Shown: piece after piece, positions 23,849 through 31,506 of the stretch | Layout: each line of letters starts with the position of its first letter | How positions within the stretch are numbered: position 1 is the first letter of the stretch | Source: HGM05232 sp036661515 | Lineage (GTDB): Bacteria; Bacteroidota; Bacteroidia; Bacteroidales; Muribaculaceae | Reading direction: 5' to 3' | NCBI GenBank assembly: GCA_036661515.1 | Contig: JAVWYO010000012.1 | Span: 1-31,561 of the forward strand | Length of the DNA: 31,561 nt | Made by a program: the position numbers and the translations under genes | The notes under the pieces: generated by a model | Database searches by the model: none | What the model saw: the letters and a program-made list of their open reading frames with translations, nothing else | Told to the model about the DNA's origin: nothing

Positions 23849-25264
23849 TTATTTTATTTTTTCAAATTTTATTATTTCAAGTTCTGAATTCCATTTGCTG
23901 AAGTCAATATTACCGCTCCGCCATTCTACCTCGCCTGCTTGACAATCCACTGTCTCGGTGCGTATATATTGTTTTGCGGGGCTAAATGGTGAGTTGACAT
24001 TGCTATTTGTTGCCATTCGATAGATATCGGTACCTGTATTGTAATATGCCTTTAACTCTTCGTTTCGTGTTCGGCCAAAAGAGACATCAGTAGGAACCCA
24101 GCCTATGCCTTCAAAATATGTTTCAGCCCAGTCGTGATAATTCTTTTCGCCTGGGTGTAACATCCACCCACTTTCCCAACGCGCTGGAATGCCAATGGAG
24201 CGCATAAGTGTAATATAAAGTAGTGTTACTTGCCCGCAATCGCCATGTCCTTGTTCGAGTACATAATTAGGAATGTTTGGTATTGTGCTGTAATCTCTTG
24301 CGCCAGCCCATGGAAATTTGTTACCTATCCATTTAAATATAAGCGATGATTGTTTAAGTGGATTTGTTTCGTTTCCTACAATTGATAGGGCAAGAGATTT
24401 TATGTCATCGTTTATAATAATATGAGGATATTGTGATGCTGTATATTTTTTATATTCTTGCGAATTTTTATTATAGGGACGTAGCTTACTCAATATAGTG
24501 TCGGGCTCAAAAAATTGTGCTGCTACTTCATAGCTATAAATTGCTTCAAAGTGAGTTGCTACATTCTTCTTTGCTACCTTTTCCATAAATATTGTATTGT
24601 GAGGAGAACCATTAGATAGGGTAGGTGTTGAAGACGATGAAATCAGTTTTACGTTACGTTGTCGTGTAGTCTCAAGTGGAAAAGGAATCCACACTTTGAG
24701 CATTTCGCCTGCTGGCACAACATTAGGTTTTACATCAATGGTAAATTTTATTTGAACGCTATTCCAATTGCATGACCCATTTTTATCGGGAATACATGAT
24801 GAAAAAGCCTCGTGCTTATATCTGAGCCTTTTATCAGCTTCTTTATCTGATTCTGCTTGTCGGGAGGTTGTTATAAGGTCTTTGTTTAGTAGCCTAAGAT
24901 TACGAATAGCTTTACGAAACCAAAATTCTTTGCCGTCGATATTCATAGTCTCAATATATTTCTTGCTTTTCCAGTCTTCTATTTGCTCGATGGTGACATT
25001 TGGCATGGTAGCTTTTAGCTGTTTAATCCCATTTGCTTTACTTATTCTGAAATCATTACGTATGCGTTGCATTATAGTGCGTAGGGAATCTATTTCCTCT
25101 GCTCTATTATTCTTTTCTTTTGAAGGAAGTGTATTCATTATAGAATTTGCTTTGGCAAAATTCCCATTGTGAATATTCATTTCTACATTACTTTTCCAAT
25201 CAGCACCCCATAATGTGGCACAATAAATAATAGAAGTAAGCATTAATGCAATTAATCGTGTCAT
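23849..25264 (-). CDS. exported transglutaminase-like protein
   Basis: A 471-residue protein with a signal peptide (about 1-21). Residues about 170-280 form a beta-rich region. The transglutaminase-like core (about 290-400) has Cys343 (GHGDCGQVTLL), His377 (NYHDWAETYF) and Asp393 (WVPTDVSFG), an intact papain-like triad. In bacteria this fold often acts as a peptidase rather than a cross-linker. As first gene of the run with NlpC/P60 and dipeptide epimerase, cleavage of wall peptides is plausible but inferred. A promoter lies 30 bases upstream. Confidence 0.85.
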   Translation of the reverse strand: MTRLIALMLTSIIYCATLWGADWKSNVEMNIHNGNFAKANSIMNTLPSKEKNNRAEEIDSLRTIMQRIRNDFRISKANGIKQLKATMPNVTIEQIEDWKSKKYIETMNIDGKEFWFRKAIRNLRLLNKDLITTSRQAESDKEADKRLRYKHEAFSSCIPDKNGSCNWNSVQIKFTIDVKPNVVPAGEMLKVWIPFPLETTRQRNVKLISSSSTPTLSNGSPHNTIFMEKVAKKNVATHFEAIYSYEVAAQFFEPDTILSKLRPYNKNSQEYKKYTASQYPHIIINDDIKSLALSIVGNETNPLKQSSLIFKWIGNKFPWAGARDYSTIPNIPNYVLEQGHGDCGQVTLLYITLMRSIGIPARWESGWMLHPGEKNYHDWAETYFEGIGWVPTDVSFGRTRNEELKAYYNTGTDIYRMATNSNVNSPFSPAKQYIRTETVDCQAGEVEWRSGNIDFSKWNSELEIIKFEKIK

Positions 25265-25293
25265 TGGTATTTTGTTTTAATATATAATCATAG

Positions 25294-25325
25294 CAAAGAT
25301 AATGAAATGGAGATTAATAACTAAA
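25294..25325 (-). promoter_or_regulatory. promoter of the muropeptide operon
   Basis: On the minus strand TATCTTTG (25301-25294) fits TAnnTTTG, with TTTA (25325-25322) exactly 20 bases upstream. Predicted start near 25288, about 24 bases before the ATG at 25264. Confidence 0.55.
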
Positions 25326-25353
25326 TGAAAACAATAAAATTTTATAGGCTTAT

Positions 25354-25388
25354 AAAAAAATAAGTCGGCTTTATTGGAGCCGACTTAT
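25354..25388 (-). terminator. strong terminator of the ndk-M23 operon
   Basis: ATAAGTCGGCT (25360-25370) pairs perfectly with AGCCGACTTAT (25378-25388) around a 7-base loop. On the minus strand the stem is followed by a run of U (25359-25354). It begins 35 bases after the M23 stop codon and stops read-through into the muropeptide operon. Confidence 0.8.
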
Positions 25389-25422
25389 ATACTTGACGTA
25401 TGATTGTTTTTGAAGATATAAA

Positions 25423-26379
25423 CTATTTTATTCGTAGCACTTTTCCTTGTTTAATCTTTGATGATTTAGATACTCCGTTTAGCTTGCAAATTTCGCTAAC
25501 AGATACTCCATGTCGTGCTGCAATTTTACCAAGACTATCGCCACGACGAACTTTGTAGGTTGTCTTTGACCCTGTCGATTTATAAGAGTTAGAGCCTCTT
25601 TTTGCGGCGTATTTTGCACGTTGAGCATTAGGTGAGTAGTCGCGAGAGAACTCGTATGTGCGTTTGTTGAACGTGAAAATATCGGTGTGGGTAGTTTGGT
25701 TTCTGAAGTCAAAGATTGCGGCTGGGTTAATTGCATATCCCATGAAACGTGTTTCAAAGTGTAGGTGTGGTCCTGTGCTTCGTCCTGTGTTACCACCAAG
25801 GGCAATAGGATCACCAGCTTTAACGTATTGATTTGGTCTTGTAAGGAAGCGCGAAAGGTGTCCATAAACGGTTTCAAGTCCGTTCTCATGTCGAACGATA
25901 ACATAGTTTCCATATCCACCACCTTCGTATTTTGTTAGGCGTATTTTGCCATCAAATGCTGCACGAATTGTATCGCCAATGTTAACTTTTAAGTCAACTC
26001 CTTTGTGCATTCTGCGAAAGCGTGGACGATAACCGTAAGGTGATGTTACGTAACCAGGACATGGCATTGAAAATTGACTAACGTCTATCTTTCGAGAATT
26101 AGGGACAATAGCGTTTTTATAAGAATTTACTTTGTCGCTTTTCCAACCTTCTCCATATATATCGGCTTCTGGCTCATTTTCATCTTTTAAGATGTCGTCC
26201 ATATAGTCCTGCGTTTCCGTGAGCTTGATTTGATTCTGAATTGTCTGTTGAGATGCTAATAAATCGTCGTGTACATATCCGTGACGACTGACTGATTGCA
26301 AATTCTGAGCATACAAAGATGTTGAACAAAGCACTGTAATGCTTAACCCAAATATCTTTGCCGTAGTTGATAATTTCAT
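25423..26379 (-). CDS. M23 peptidase with C-terminal LysM domain
   Basis: A 318-residue exported protein with a signal peptide (about 1-24, ending YAQ). The M23/LytM domain spans about 108-215 with zinc and catalytic residues His125 and Asp129 (MHKGVDLK), His174 (YGHLS) and His205-x-His207 (GPHLHFE). The C-terminal LysM (about 273-317, TYKVRRGDSLGKIAARHGVS) binds peptidoglycan. M23 enzymes cut cross-bridges, and the full ligand set suggests it is active rather than a regulatory LytM pseudo-enzyme. It follows ndk by 17 bases and ends at a strong terminator. Confidence 0.93.
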   Translation of the reverse strand: MKLSTTAKIFGLSITVLCSTSLYAQNLQSVSRHGYVHDDLLASQQTIQNQIKLTETQDYMDDILKDENEPEADIYGEGWKSDKVNSYKNAIVPNSRKIDVSQFSMPCPGYVTSPYGYRPRFRRMHKGVDLKVNIGDTIRAAFDGKIRLTKYEGGGYGNYVIVRHENGLETVYGHLSRFLTRPNQYVKAGDPIALGGNTGRSTGPHLHFETRFMGYAINPAAIFDFRNQTTHTDIFTFNKRTYEFSRDYSPNAQRAKYAAKRGSNSYKSTGSKTTYKVRRGDSLGKIAARHGVSVSEICKLNGVSKSSKIKQGKVLRIK

Positions 26380-26396
26380 CTAATTCCTTTGTTTAG

Positions 26397-26858
26397 TTAA
26401 GCTTCATCTGAAGCATATAAAAAATTAATGTTGGCGGGGGTGTAACTGAAAATCTCATTGTCCTGGAAGAAGCGTTTAACTTCTATCTTTGCACTTTCGA
26501 CCGAGTCAGAAGCGTGGATAATGTTCTCTTGCCCGCTCATGCTGAAGTCGCCTCGGATTGTACCCGGTGCGGCATTTCTTGAATTCGTGGCACCTGTCAT
26601 GGCGCGAACGACTTGAATTGCATCTTTTCCTTGAAGGCAAACTACAATGACAGGTGATGCCATCATAGAGTTTTGAATTAATTTAAAAAAAGGCTTCTCG
26701 ATGAGATGTGAATAATGCTCTTTTAAAGTGGTTTCTGATAACATTATCATCTTTAATCCAGCGATAATTAACCCTTTGCGTTCAAATCTTGAAAGGACTT
26801 CTCCTGCAAGATTTCGGGCTAATGCTGATGGCTTTAAGATAACTAATGTTTGCTCCAC
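26397..26858 (-). CDS. ndk: nucleoside diphosphate kinase
   Basis: Balances NTP and dNTP pools by moving the gamma phosphate through a phospho-histidine; cytoplasmic. The 153 residues carry the catalytic His115 in NIIHASDS, the ATP-binding start TLVILKPSA (4-12), and R94-N95 in the TNSRNAAPGTIRGDF region. Length is slightly above the common 140-150 but within the family. It leads a two-gene operon with the M23 peptidase gene; the link between nucleotide metabolism and wall turnover is not obvious. Confidence 0.97.
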   Translation of the reverse strand: MEQTLVILKPSALARNLAGEVLSRFERKGLIIAGLKMIMLSETTLKEHYSHLIEKPFFKLIQNSMMASPVIVVCLQGKDAIQVVRAMTGATNSRNAAPGTIRGDFSMSGQENIIHASDSVESAKIEVKRFFQDNEIFSYTPANINFLYASDEA

Positions 26859-26896
26859 TTCGTTAAGTTTTTTTTGTTAATTAATTTCGTATATCT

Positions 26897-26928
26897 CAAA
26901 TGTAGAAATTATTTCTTTAATAGAGAAA
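26897..26928 (-). promoter_or_regulatory. promoter of ndk-M23
   Basis: On the minus strand TACATTTG (26904-26897) fits TAnnTTTG. TTTC (26928-26925) is exactly 20 bases upstream. Predicted start near 26890, giving a leader of about 32 bases. Confidence 0.55.
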
Positions 26929-27010
26929 GTTTTCAGCATTAAATTTCTACAATAAATGTATCCTCTTTGTAACATGGTATGATAAAAGCCTATAAACCAG
27001 ATGAATACGT

Positions 27011-27036
27011 AAAACATGTTTAATAGCATGTTTTTT
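27011..27036. terminator. weak hairpin beyond the recG stop
   Basis: AAAACATG (27011-27018) pairs with CATGTTTT (27027-27034) with an 8-base loop. On the minus strand the stem ends in TTTTACG, so it could end recG transcripts 64 bases after the stop. The plus-strand side has the longer T run (27031-27036), but no plus-strand gene lies upstream. Confidence 0.35.
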
Positions 27037-27099
27037 ATATGAAAACATCAAATCGCTAAATTTGCTCTTTTGCAGTGTTAATAATTGTAAATGCGAATG

Positions 27100-29190
27100 T
27101 TAACTTATTAAGCTCCAATTGATAGTTTTATCAAACAAAAATTTCAGTTGTTCTCCTAAAATTTTATTTTCAAGATGTTCTATATTTGGGTCTTCTTCTA
27201 TAATTTTCATGGCAGAATCTCGTGCAAGTTGTATAATCTGTCCATCGGTGGCCAAATTTGATATTTTTAAGTTGAATGCAATGCCACTTTGTTGAGTTCC
27301 TTCCATGTCGCCAGGACCACGTAACTGTAAGTCGGCCTCTGCAATTTGAAATCCGTCGCAAGTCTCGGTCATTATTTCAAGTCTTCGACGTGTGTCTTTT
27401 GCAATCTTTTGAGAGCTCATAAGAATGCAATAAGATTGATTAGCTCCTCTACCCACGCGACCGCGTAACTGATGTAATTGCGACAGTCCAAATCTCTCTG
27501 CATTTTCAATAATCATTGTTGAGGCATTAGGAACATTTACGCCTACTTCAATCACTGTGGTAGCAACAAGTATATTTGCTTTGCCAGAGACGAAAATACT
27601 CATTTGATACTCTTTTTCTGCTGGCTTCATTTTCCCATGAACAAAACATACGTTGTAGGAGGGGAATGTTTCACGAATATATTCGTAACCATCTTCGAGA
27701 TTCTTTAAATCGAGCTTTTCGCTCTCTTGAATTAATGGATATACAATGTATATTTGCCTTCCAAGTTTTAATTGCTCTCCTATAAATTTATTTACTCTTT
27801 CTCTATGATTGTCATATCTAAGAATAGTAAGAATGGGTTTACGTCCTGGTGGCAGTTCATCAATGACCGATACATCTAAGTCGCCATATACCGTCATGGC
27901 AAGTGTGCGAGGTATTGGTGTTGCAGTCATTACTAATATGTGTGGAGGTGTGCTATTTTTCTTCCATAATCTTGCACGTTGAGCTACTCCGAAGCGATGT
28001 TGTTCATCTATTACTACCATTCCAAGATTGTGAAAATTCACGGTATCCTCAATCACGGCATGAGTTCCTATTAATATGTGTAGTTCTCCTGAAAGAAGAT
28101 TTTCATGGATAATACTTCTTTCTGATTTTTTTGTTGACCCTGTGAGAAGTGCAACATTTACGCCTATTTTATTAGCAAGTTCGCTTATGCTTTGATAGTG
28201 CTGTGTGGCTAATATTTCAGTAGGAGCCATGATACACGCTTGATAACCATTGTCAATGGCAATTAGCATTGACATGAGTGCCACAAGCGTTTTTCCGCTG
28301 CCCACATCTCCTTGCAGTAGTCTATTCATCTGTCGTCCCGTGCCCATATCTTTCCTTATCTCCTTAATGACGCGTTTTTGGGCATTGGTGAGCGGGAATG
28401 GCAATACCTCGTTATAGAAATTATTGAAAAAGGTGCCTACTATTGTAAATCTGAATCCTGAAATATTGCGGTTCCGTAGTTGGGTATATCGTAATATATT
28501 TAGTTGAAGGAAGAAAAGTTCTTCAAATTTAAGTCGCATTTGCGCCTTTTGTAAAGCATCTATCGATTCAGGAAAATGAATGTTTCGTAGCGCTTCATGA
28601 ATGCCCATGAGATGATGCTCCAAAATTATTGATGCTGGTAGCGTTTCATCGATATGCTTTATTGCCGATAGCAAGTTTTCTTCAAGTTGCTGGATAGTGC
28701 GTGAAGTGAAAGAGCGATTACGCAATGTCTCTGTGACATTATATATTCCACGAAGTCCTTTTAGAGGTGTTTCGGGTTTACAAATATCTATTTCTGGGTG
28801 AGCTATATTGTAGCGGTTATTAAATAGGGTGGGCTTTCCAAAAATTATATATTCTATTCCACAATTATATGTTTCTGAAATTTGCTTTACGCGATTAAAC
28901 CACACAATCTCAATTGTCCCAGAGCCATCAGTAAATAGAGCATTTAAACGCCGTTTTGCACCTTCACCATGAGCAGTGAAGTTTATAAACCTACCTTTAA
29001 GTTGAATATATGGCATGTCGCCATCAATATTAGCAATTTTATAGATTGTGCTACGGTCAATATAACGAAAAGGGAAATAATATAGAAGGTCATAGTATGA
29101 GCGTATATCTAATTGCTTATTGAGCAATTCAGCACGTTTTGGTCCAACGCCAGTGAGATATTTTATGTCGAGACGTGCAAGATTATTCAT
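27100..29190 (-). CDS. recG: ATP-dependent DNA helicase RecG
   Basis: Remodels stalled forks and branched DNA. The 696 residues show the N-terminal wedge/OB domain (about 1-250, with LTGVGPKRAELL at 12-23 and YYFPFRYIDRS at 37-47). The helicase core follows, with Walker A GDVGSGKT (294-301), the DEQH box (395-398), TATPIPRTLAM near 425, and QLHQLRGRVGRG in motif VI. Length is normal. Its ATG overlaps the ispD stop by 8 bases (ATGAATAA), suggesting coupled translation. Confidence 0.97.
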   Translation of the reverse strand: MNNLARLDIKYLTGVGPKRAELLNKQLDIRSYYDLLYYFPFRYIDRSTIYKIANIDGDMPYIQLKGRFINFTAHGEGAKRRLNALFTDGSGTIEIVWFNRVKQISETYNCGIEYIIFGKPTLFNNRYNIAHPEIDICKPETPLKGLRGIYNVTETLRNRSFTSRTIQQLEENLLSAIKHIDETLPASIILEHHLMGIHEALRNIHFPESIDALQKAQMRLKFEELFFLQLNILRYTQLRNRNISGFRFTIVGTFFNNFYNEVLPFPLTNAQKRVIKEIRKDMGTGRQMNRLLQGDVGSGKTLVALMSMLIAIDNGYQACIMAPTEILATQHYQSISELANKIGVNVALLTGSTKKSERSIIHENLLSGELHILIGTHAVIEDTVNFHNLGMVVIDEQHRFGVAQRARLWKKNSTPPHILVMTATPIPRTLAMTVYGDLDVSVIDELPPGRKPILTILRYDNHRERVNKFIGEQLKLGRQIYIVYPLIQESEKLDLKNLEDGYEYIRETFPSYNVCFVHGKMKPAEKEYQMSIFVSGKANILVATTVIEVGVNVPNASTMIIENAERFGLSQLHQLRGRVGRGANQSYCILMSSQKIAKDTRRRLEIMTETCDGFQIAEADLQLRGPGDMEGTQQSGIAFNLKISNLATDGQIIQLARDSAMKIIEEDPNIEHLENKILGEQLKFLFDKTINWSLIS

Positions 29191-29860
29191 TATTCAAGAG
29201 TAATTCGGCTAAAGCGATATCAAAAGGATTTGTAATTTTTATATTTTTACTATCTCCATCGATTAACACAATTTCATGGCCACTATTTTCAAACACAGAA
29301 GCATCATCGGTGTATCTATCCGAAAATGGCGTTTTGTAGGCTTCTATAATGAGATTACACCTAAATGTTTGAGGAGTTTGCACTGCAACAAGATTATCGC
29401 GTTTCATTGCTTTACTTCCGTGCTCATCTTTCATTCTGATGCTATCGGTTACTGCTATTACTGGAATTGCACTCCCTTTGATTTCAGCTACTTCATAAGC
29501 CTTTGTTATTATTTCTTTTGTTATCAATGGTCGCACTCCATCGTGAATTGCCACTACGCCATCTAATGAGCTTATTGTAGTAAGGCAATTCTTCACCGAT
29601 TGAAATCGTGTGTCTCCGCCTTCAATAATGATGTGAGGTATTGTAAAAGAATATTCTTTGCATAGCGATTGCCAGTAGGCAATTTGTCCTTTTGGCAAAG
29701 CTAAAAGTATGGATATTGAATTATCGGTTGAGTGAAACGCTTTGATTGTGTGCATAAGAACGGGAATGCCACGTAATGGCACAAATTGTTTTGGAATTGT
29801 CGATTCAAATCGTGATCCTTTTCCTCCTGCAACTATTATGGCATATCTTTTCATAAGCAA
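29183..29860 (-). CDS. ispD: 2-C-methyl-D-erythritol 4-phosphate cytidylyltransferase (IspD)
   Basis: Makes CDP-methylerythritol from MEP and CTP in the non-mevalonate isoprenoid route, which feeds undecaprenyl and quinone synthesis; cytoplasmic. The 225 residues have the nucleotide-binding IIVAGGKGSRF near 8-18, Lys24 in PKQF, and IHDGVRPLI in the middle. The C-terminal part includes YTDDASVFE. Met3 is an alternative start (MLMKRY). A terminator hairpin sits 60 bases upstream of the start, so expression depends either on read-through or on a promoter I could not place. It is coupled to recG. Confidence 0.94.
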   Translation of the reverse strand: MLMKRYAIIVAGGKGSRFESTIPKQFVPLRGIPVLMHTIKAFHSTDNSISILLALPKGQIAYWQSLCKEYSFTIPHIIIEGGDTRFQSVKNCLTTISSLDGVVAIHDGVRPLITKEIITKAYEVAEIKGSAIPVIAVTDSIRMKDEHGSKAMKRDNLVAVQTPQTFRCNLIIEAYKTPFSDRYTDDASVFENSGHEIVLIDGDSKNIKITNPFDIALAELLLNNE

Positions 29861-29920
29861 AATTAAAACAGCTTCTTAATACTATGCAAAATAAGCAAAA
29901 CCATCGGGGTTATAAAAATA

Positions 29921-29952
29921 AAAAAGGAACTTTTTGTGAAAAGTTCCTTTTT
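29921..29952 (-). terminator. 14-bp terminator hairpin upstream of ispD
   Basis: AAAAAGGAACTTTT (29921-29934) pairs perfectly with 29939-29952 around a 4-base loop. On the minus strand the 3' arm ends in five U and is followed by ATTTTTATAACC, so termination is favoured in that direction. Confidence 0.75.
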
Positions 29953-30007
29953 ATGGTTTTCTGATAGGTATGACTTTTTTTAAGGTAAAAAAGATTGTTT
30001 TAGGTTT
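29921..30007 (-). ncRNA. candidate small RNA or attenuated ispD leader, about 90 bases
   Basis: Bounded by the promoter at 30014-30045 and the terminator at 29921-29952. The predicted RNA has about 55 A- and U-rich bases without an ATG, followed by a 14-bp hairpin and U tail. It has no ORF and resembles no RNA family I can name. It could be a free small RNA, or a leader that gives premature termination 60 bases before ispD. The 5' end is predicted from the -7 box only. Confidence 0.35.
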
Positions 30008-30013
30008 ATTGTG

Positions 30014-30045
30014 CAAATATCGACCTTAAAATCATCACCAGCAAA
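30014..30045 (-). promoter_or_regulatory. promoter of the short transcript between lpxH and ispD
   Basis: On the minus strand a perfect -33 TTTG (30045-30042) is followed after exactly 20 bases by GATATTTG (30021-30014), one base from TAnnTTTG, then CAC. Predicted start is near 30007. Confidence 0.55.
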
Positions 30046-30046
30046 T

Positions 30047-30074
30047 AAAAAAACATGTTGTACAATATGTTTTT
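30047..30074 (-). terminator. near-perfect 26-base palindrome acting as terminator after lpxH
   Basis: Bases 30049-30061 are the reverse complement of 30062-30074 except one position (G30057/T30066, a G-U pair in plus-strand RNA and an A-C mismatch in minus-strand RNA). The core TTGTACAA is fully palindromic. On the minus strand the hairpin runs into a tract of seven U (30053-30047). It lies about 220 bases past the lpxH stop. Confidence 0.55.
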
Positions 30075-30294
30075 GTGTGAGTAGTAGGCATTTAAAATCT
30101 GCAAAATTAGGTAAGTTTCTGATGTATAGCTATCTATCTATATTTTGTTTTCCTTAGCAAAATGCTTAAACAATGTTAAATATATATCATATCGTAGAAA
30201 ATAGCAAGCTAAATATATATTCTTTGCCGATTATTTTGGCAGATGTCGCACATAATATCTCAAATATATAACTTTAATAGCAATTATCCATGCC

Positions 30295-31041
30295 CTAAAT
30301 TTTGAAATATTCTATTTTAAGAGTTTTACCGTCATAGATGGCAAAGGAAAAAAGCTGTATCCAATCGCCGAGAATTGTGATTGAAGAGGTATCATTTATT
30401 TGTGATTGTTGAGCAATATGAAGATGCCCAAATATAAAATAGTCGATATGCTCAACTGTTGCTTCATACTCTCGCGCAAAACGAAATAGATATTCGCCAT
30501 CTTCTCCCTTAAATTGTGGAATTATTGGATGTGTATTTCTGCTTTGAGAAGACCACCCATGAGCAAATGGTACAGTCCAACGTGGGTGAATTGCCGAAAA
30601 CAGAAATTGGCAAAATTTATTACGAAACAAAGAGCGGATTAAACGAAATGAAAATTTACGATTTCCAACCCCATCACCATGAGAAAGGAAGAAGCGCTTT
30701 CCATCAATATCTTTTATAAGATTTCCATCAATAACTTTTATACCAAGTTCCGATGGCAAGTAATCAAAAATCCAGATGTCATGATTCCCTATAAACCATG
30801 TAATCTCTATTCCGCTGTCACTAAGCTCTGCAAGTTTCCCAAAGAAACGAGTAAACCCACGAGGCACCACATATTTATATTCATACCAGTAATCGAGAAT
30901 ATCGCCCATAAGATATATTGTCTTGGCACTATCTTTGATCGAATCAAGCCAGCGCACCACACGGCGTTCGCTTTCAATAGGATTATCAAGATATTTTGCA
31001 CCAAGATGCAAGTCTGAAATAAAATATGTAAATTTCTCCAT
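30295..31041 (-). CDS. lpxH: UDP-2,3-diacylglucosamine hydrolase-like phosphoesterase (LpxH type)
   Basis: Cleaves UDP-2,3-diacylglucosamine to lipid X in lipid A synthesis; membrane-associated on the cytoplasmic side. The 248 residues carry the calcineurin-like metal sites: Asp10-x-His12 (SDLHLG), Asp47 (MGDILDYW), Asn86-His87 (IGNHD), His at FLSHGD, and GHLH near 220. Substrate assignment rests on the family pattern and on the presence of other lpx genes in the window. It follows the SufT-like gene by 15 bases. Confidence 0.9.
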   Translation of the reverse strand: MEKFTYFISDLHLGAKYLDNPIESERRVVRWLDSIKDSAKTIYLMGDILDYWYEYKYVVPRGFTRFFGKLAELSDSGIEITWFIGNHDIWIFDYLPSELGIKVIDGNLIKDIDGKRFFLSHGDGVGNRKFSFRLIRSLFRNKFCQFLFSAIHPRWTVPFAHGWSSQSRNTHPIIPQFKGEDGEYLFRFAREYEATVEHIDYFIFGHLHIAQQSQINDTSSITILGDWIQLFSFAIYDGKTLKIEYFKI

Positions 31042-31056
31042 TTGAGTTAATGTGGT

Positions 31057-31374
31057 TTATAAAAATCCAAGTTCGAGCTTAGCTTCCTCGCTCATCATAT
31101 CTTTGTCCCATTCGGGCTCAAACACAAGTTGAATTTCGGCACTCTTCACACCCTCAATGCTCTCAACCTTTATGCGCACATCTTCCATAATAAAATCCGA
31201 TGCAGGGCAGTTTGGTGCAGTGAGAGTCATATCGATGTGTACGCACCCATCATCATTCACTTCAATGTTATATATAAGACCAAGGCTGTATATATCCACA
31301 GGTATTTCGGGGTCATACACGGTCTTAAGCATCATAACGATGCGTTCTTCTATTGATAAATCGTTATTGTCCAT
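31057..31374 (-). CDS. SufT-like DUF59/MIP18 iron-sulfur assembly protein
   Basis: A 105-residue small cytoplasmic protein of the MIP18/DUF59 family, which helps mature Fe-S proteins. It shows the family motif with Asp21-Pro22-Glu23 (YDPEIPVDIYSLGLIY), the conserved Cys56 (TAPNCPASDF), and the V-x-SIEGV-x-A-x-I-x-LVFEPEW region near the end. It precedes lpxH by 15 bases. The -7 box lies only eight bases before the ATG, so the mRNA would be almost leaderless. Confidence 0.9.
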   Translation of the reverse strand: MDNNDLSIEERIVMMLKTVYDPEIPVDIYSLGLIYNIEVNDDGCVHIDMTLTAPNCPASDFIMEDVRIKVESIEGVKSAEIQLVFEPEWDKDMMSEEAKLELGFL

Positions 31375-31382
31375 AATAGATA

Positions 31383-31414
31383 CAAAGTTAATTAAAAAAG
31401 TGAATCTGTGAAAA
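31383..31414 (-). promoter_or_regulatory. promoter of the sufT-lpxH pair
   Basis: On the minus strand TAACTTTG (31390-31383) fits TAnnTTTG, with TTTT (31414-31411) exactly 20 bases upstream. Only eight bases separate it from the ATG at 31374. A 7-bp inverted repeat ATCTAAT/ATTAGAT (31438-31444, 31454-31460) lies just upstream and could be an operator. Confidence 0.5.
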
Positions 31415-31506
31415 ACTACCTCTTTATTTATGGAATTATCTAATGATGTAGATATTAGATGGTAATAACACCTTAAAGAAGTGAAATTATAGTTAAATTA
31501 TGATGC

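Larger units (their letters stand above)
29861..30294. other. 434-base gap with two terminators and a promoter, no convincing ORF
   Basis: Reading in the minus direction from the lpxH stop: about 220 bases containing TATATTTG (30268-30261) without a -33 partner and only tiny ORFs (14 and 18 codons). Then come a terminator (30074-30047), a well-formed promoter (30045-30014), about 55 bases, a second terminator (29952-29921), and 60 bases to the ispD start. Confidence 0.6.

Noticed and set aside
24768..25172. 134-codon open frame antisense to the transglutaminase-like gene
   Set aside because: It overlaps a gene with signal peptide and intact triad; the Ser/Leu-rich translation looks like an antisense artefact.
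25479..25922. 147-codon open frame on the minus strand inside the M23 gene
   Set aside because: It is an alternative frame of the same strand as the M23-LysM gene, which has intact motifs and signal peptide. No domain is recognisable in the alternative frame.
30041..30252. Tiny minus-strand ORFs of 14 and 18 codons between lpxH and its terminator
   Set aside because: Too short, Cys-rich by chance, and without conservation evidence.
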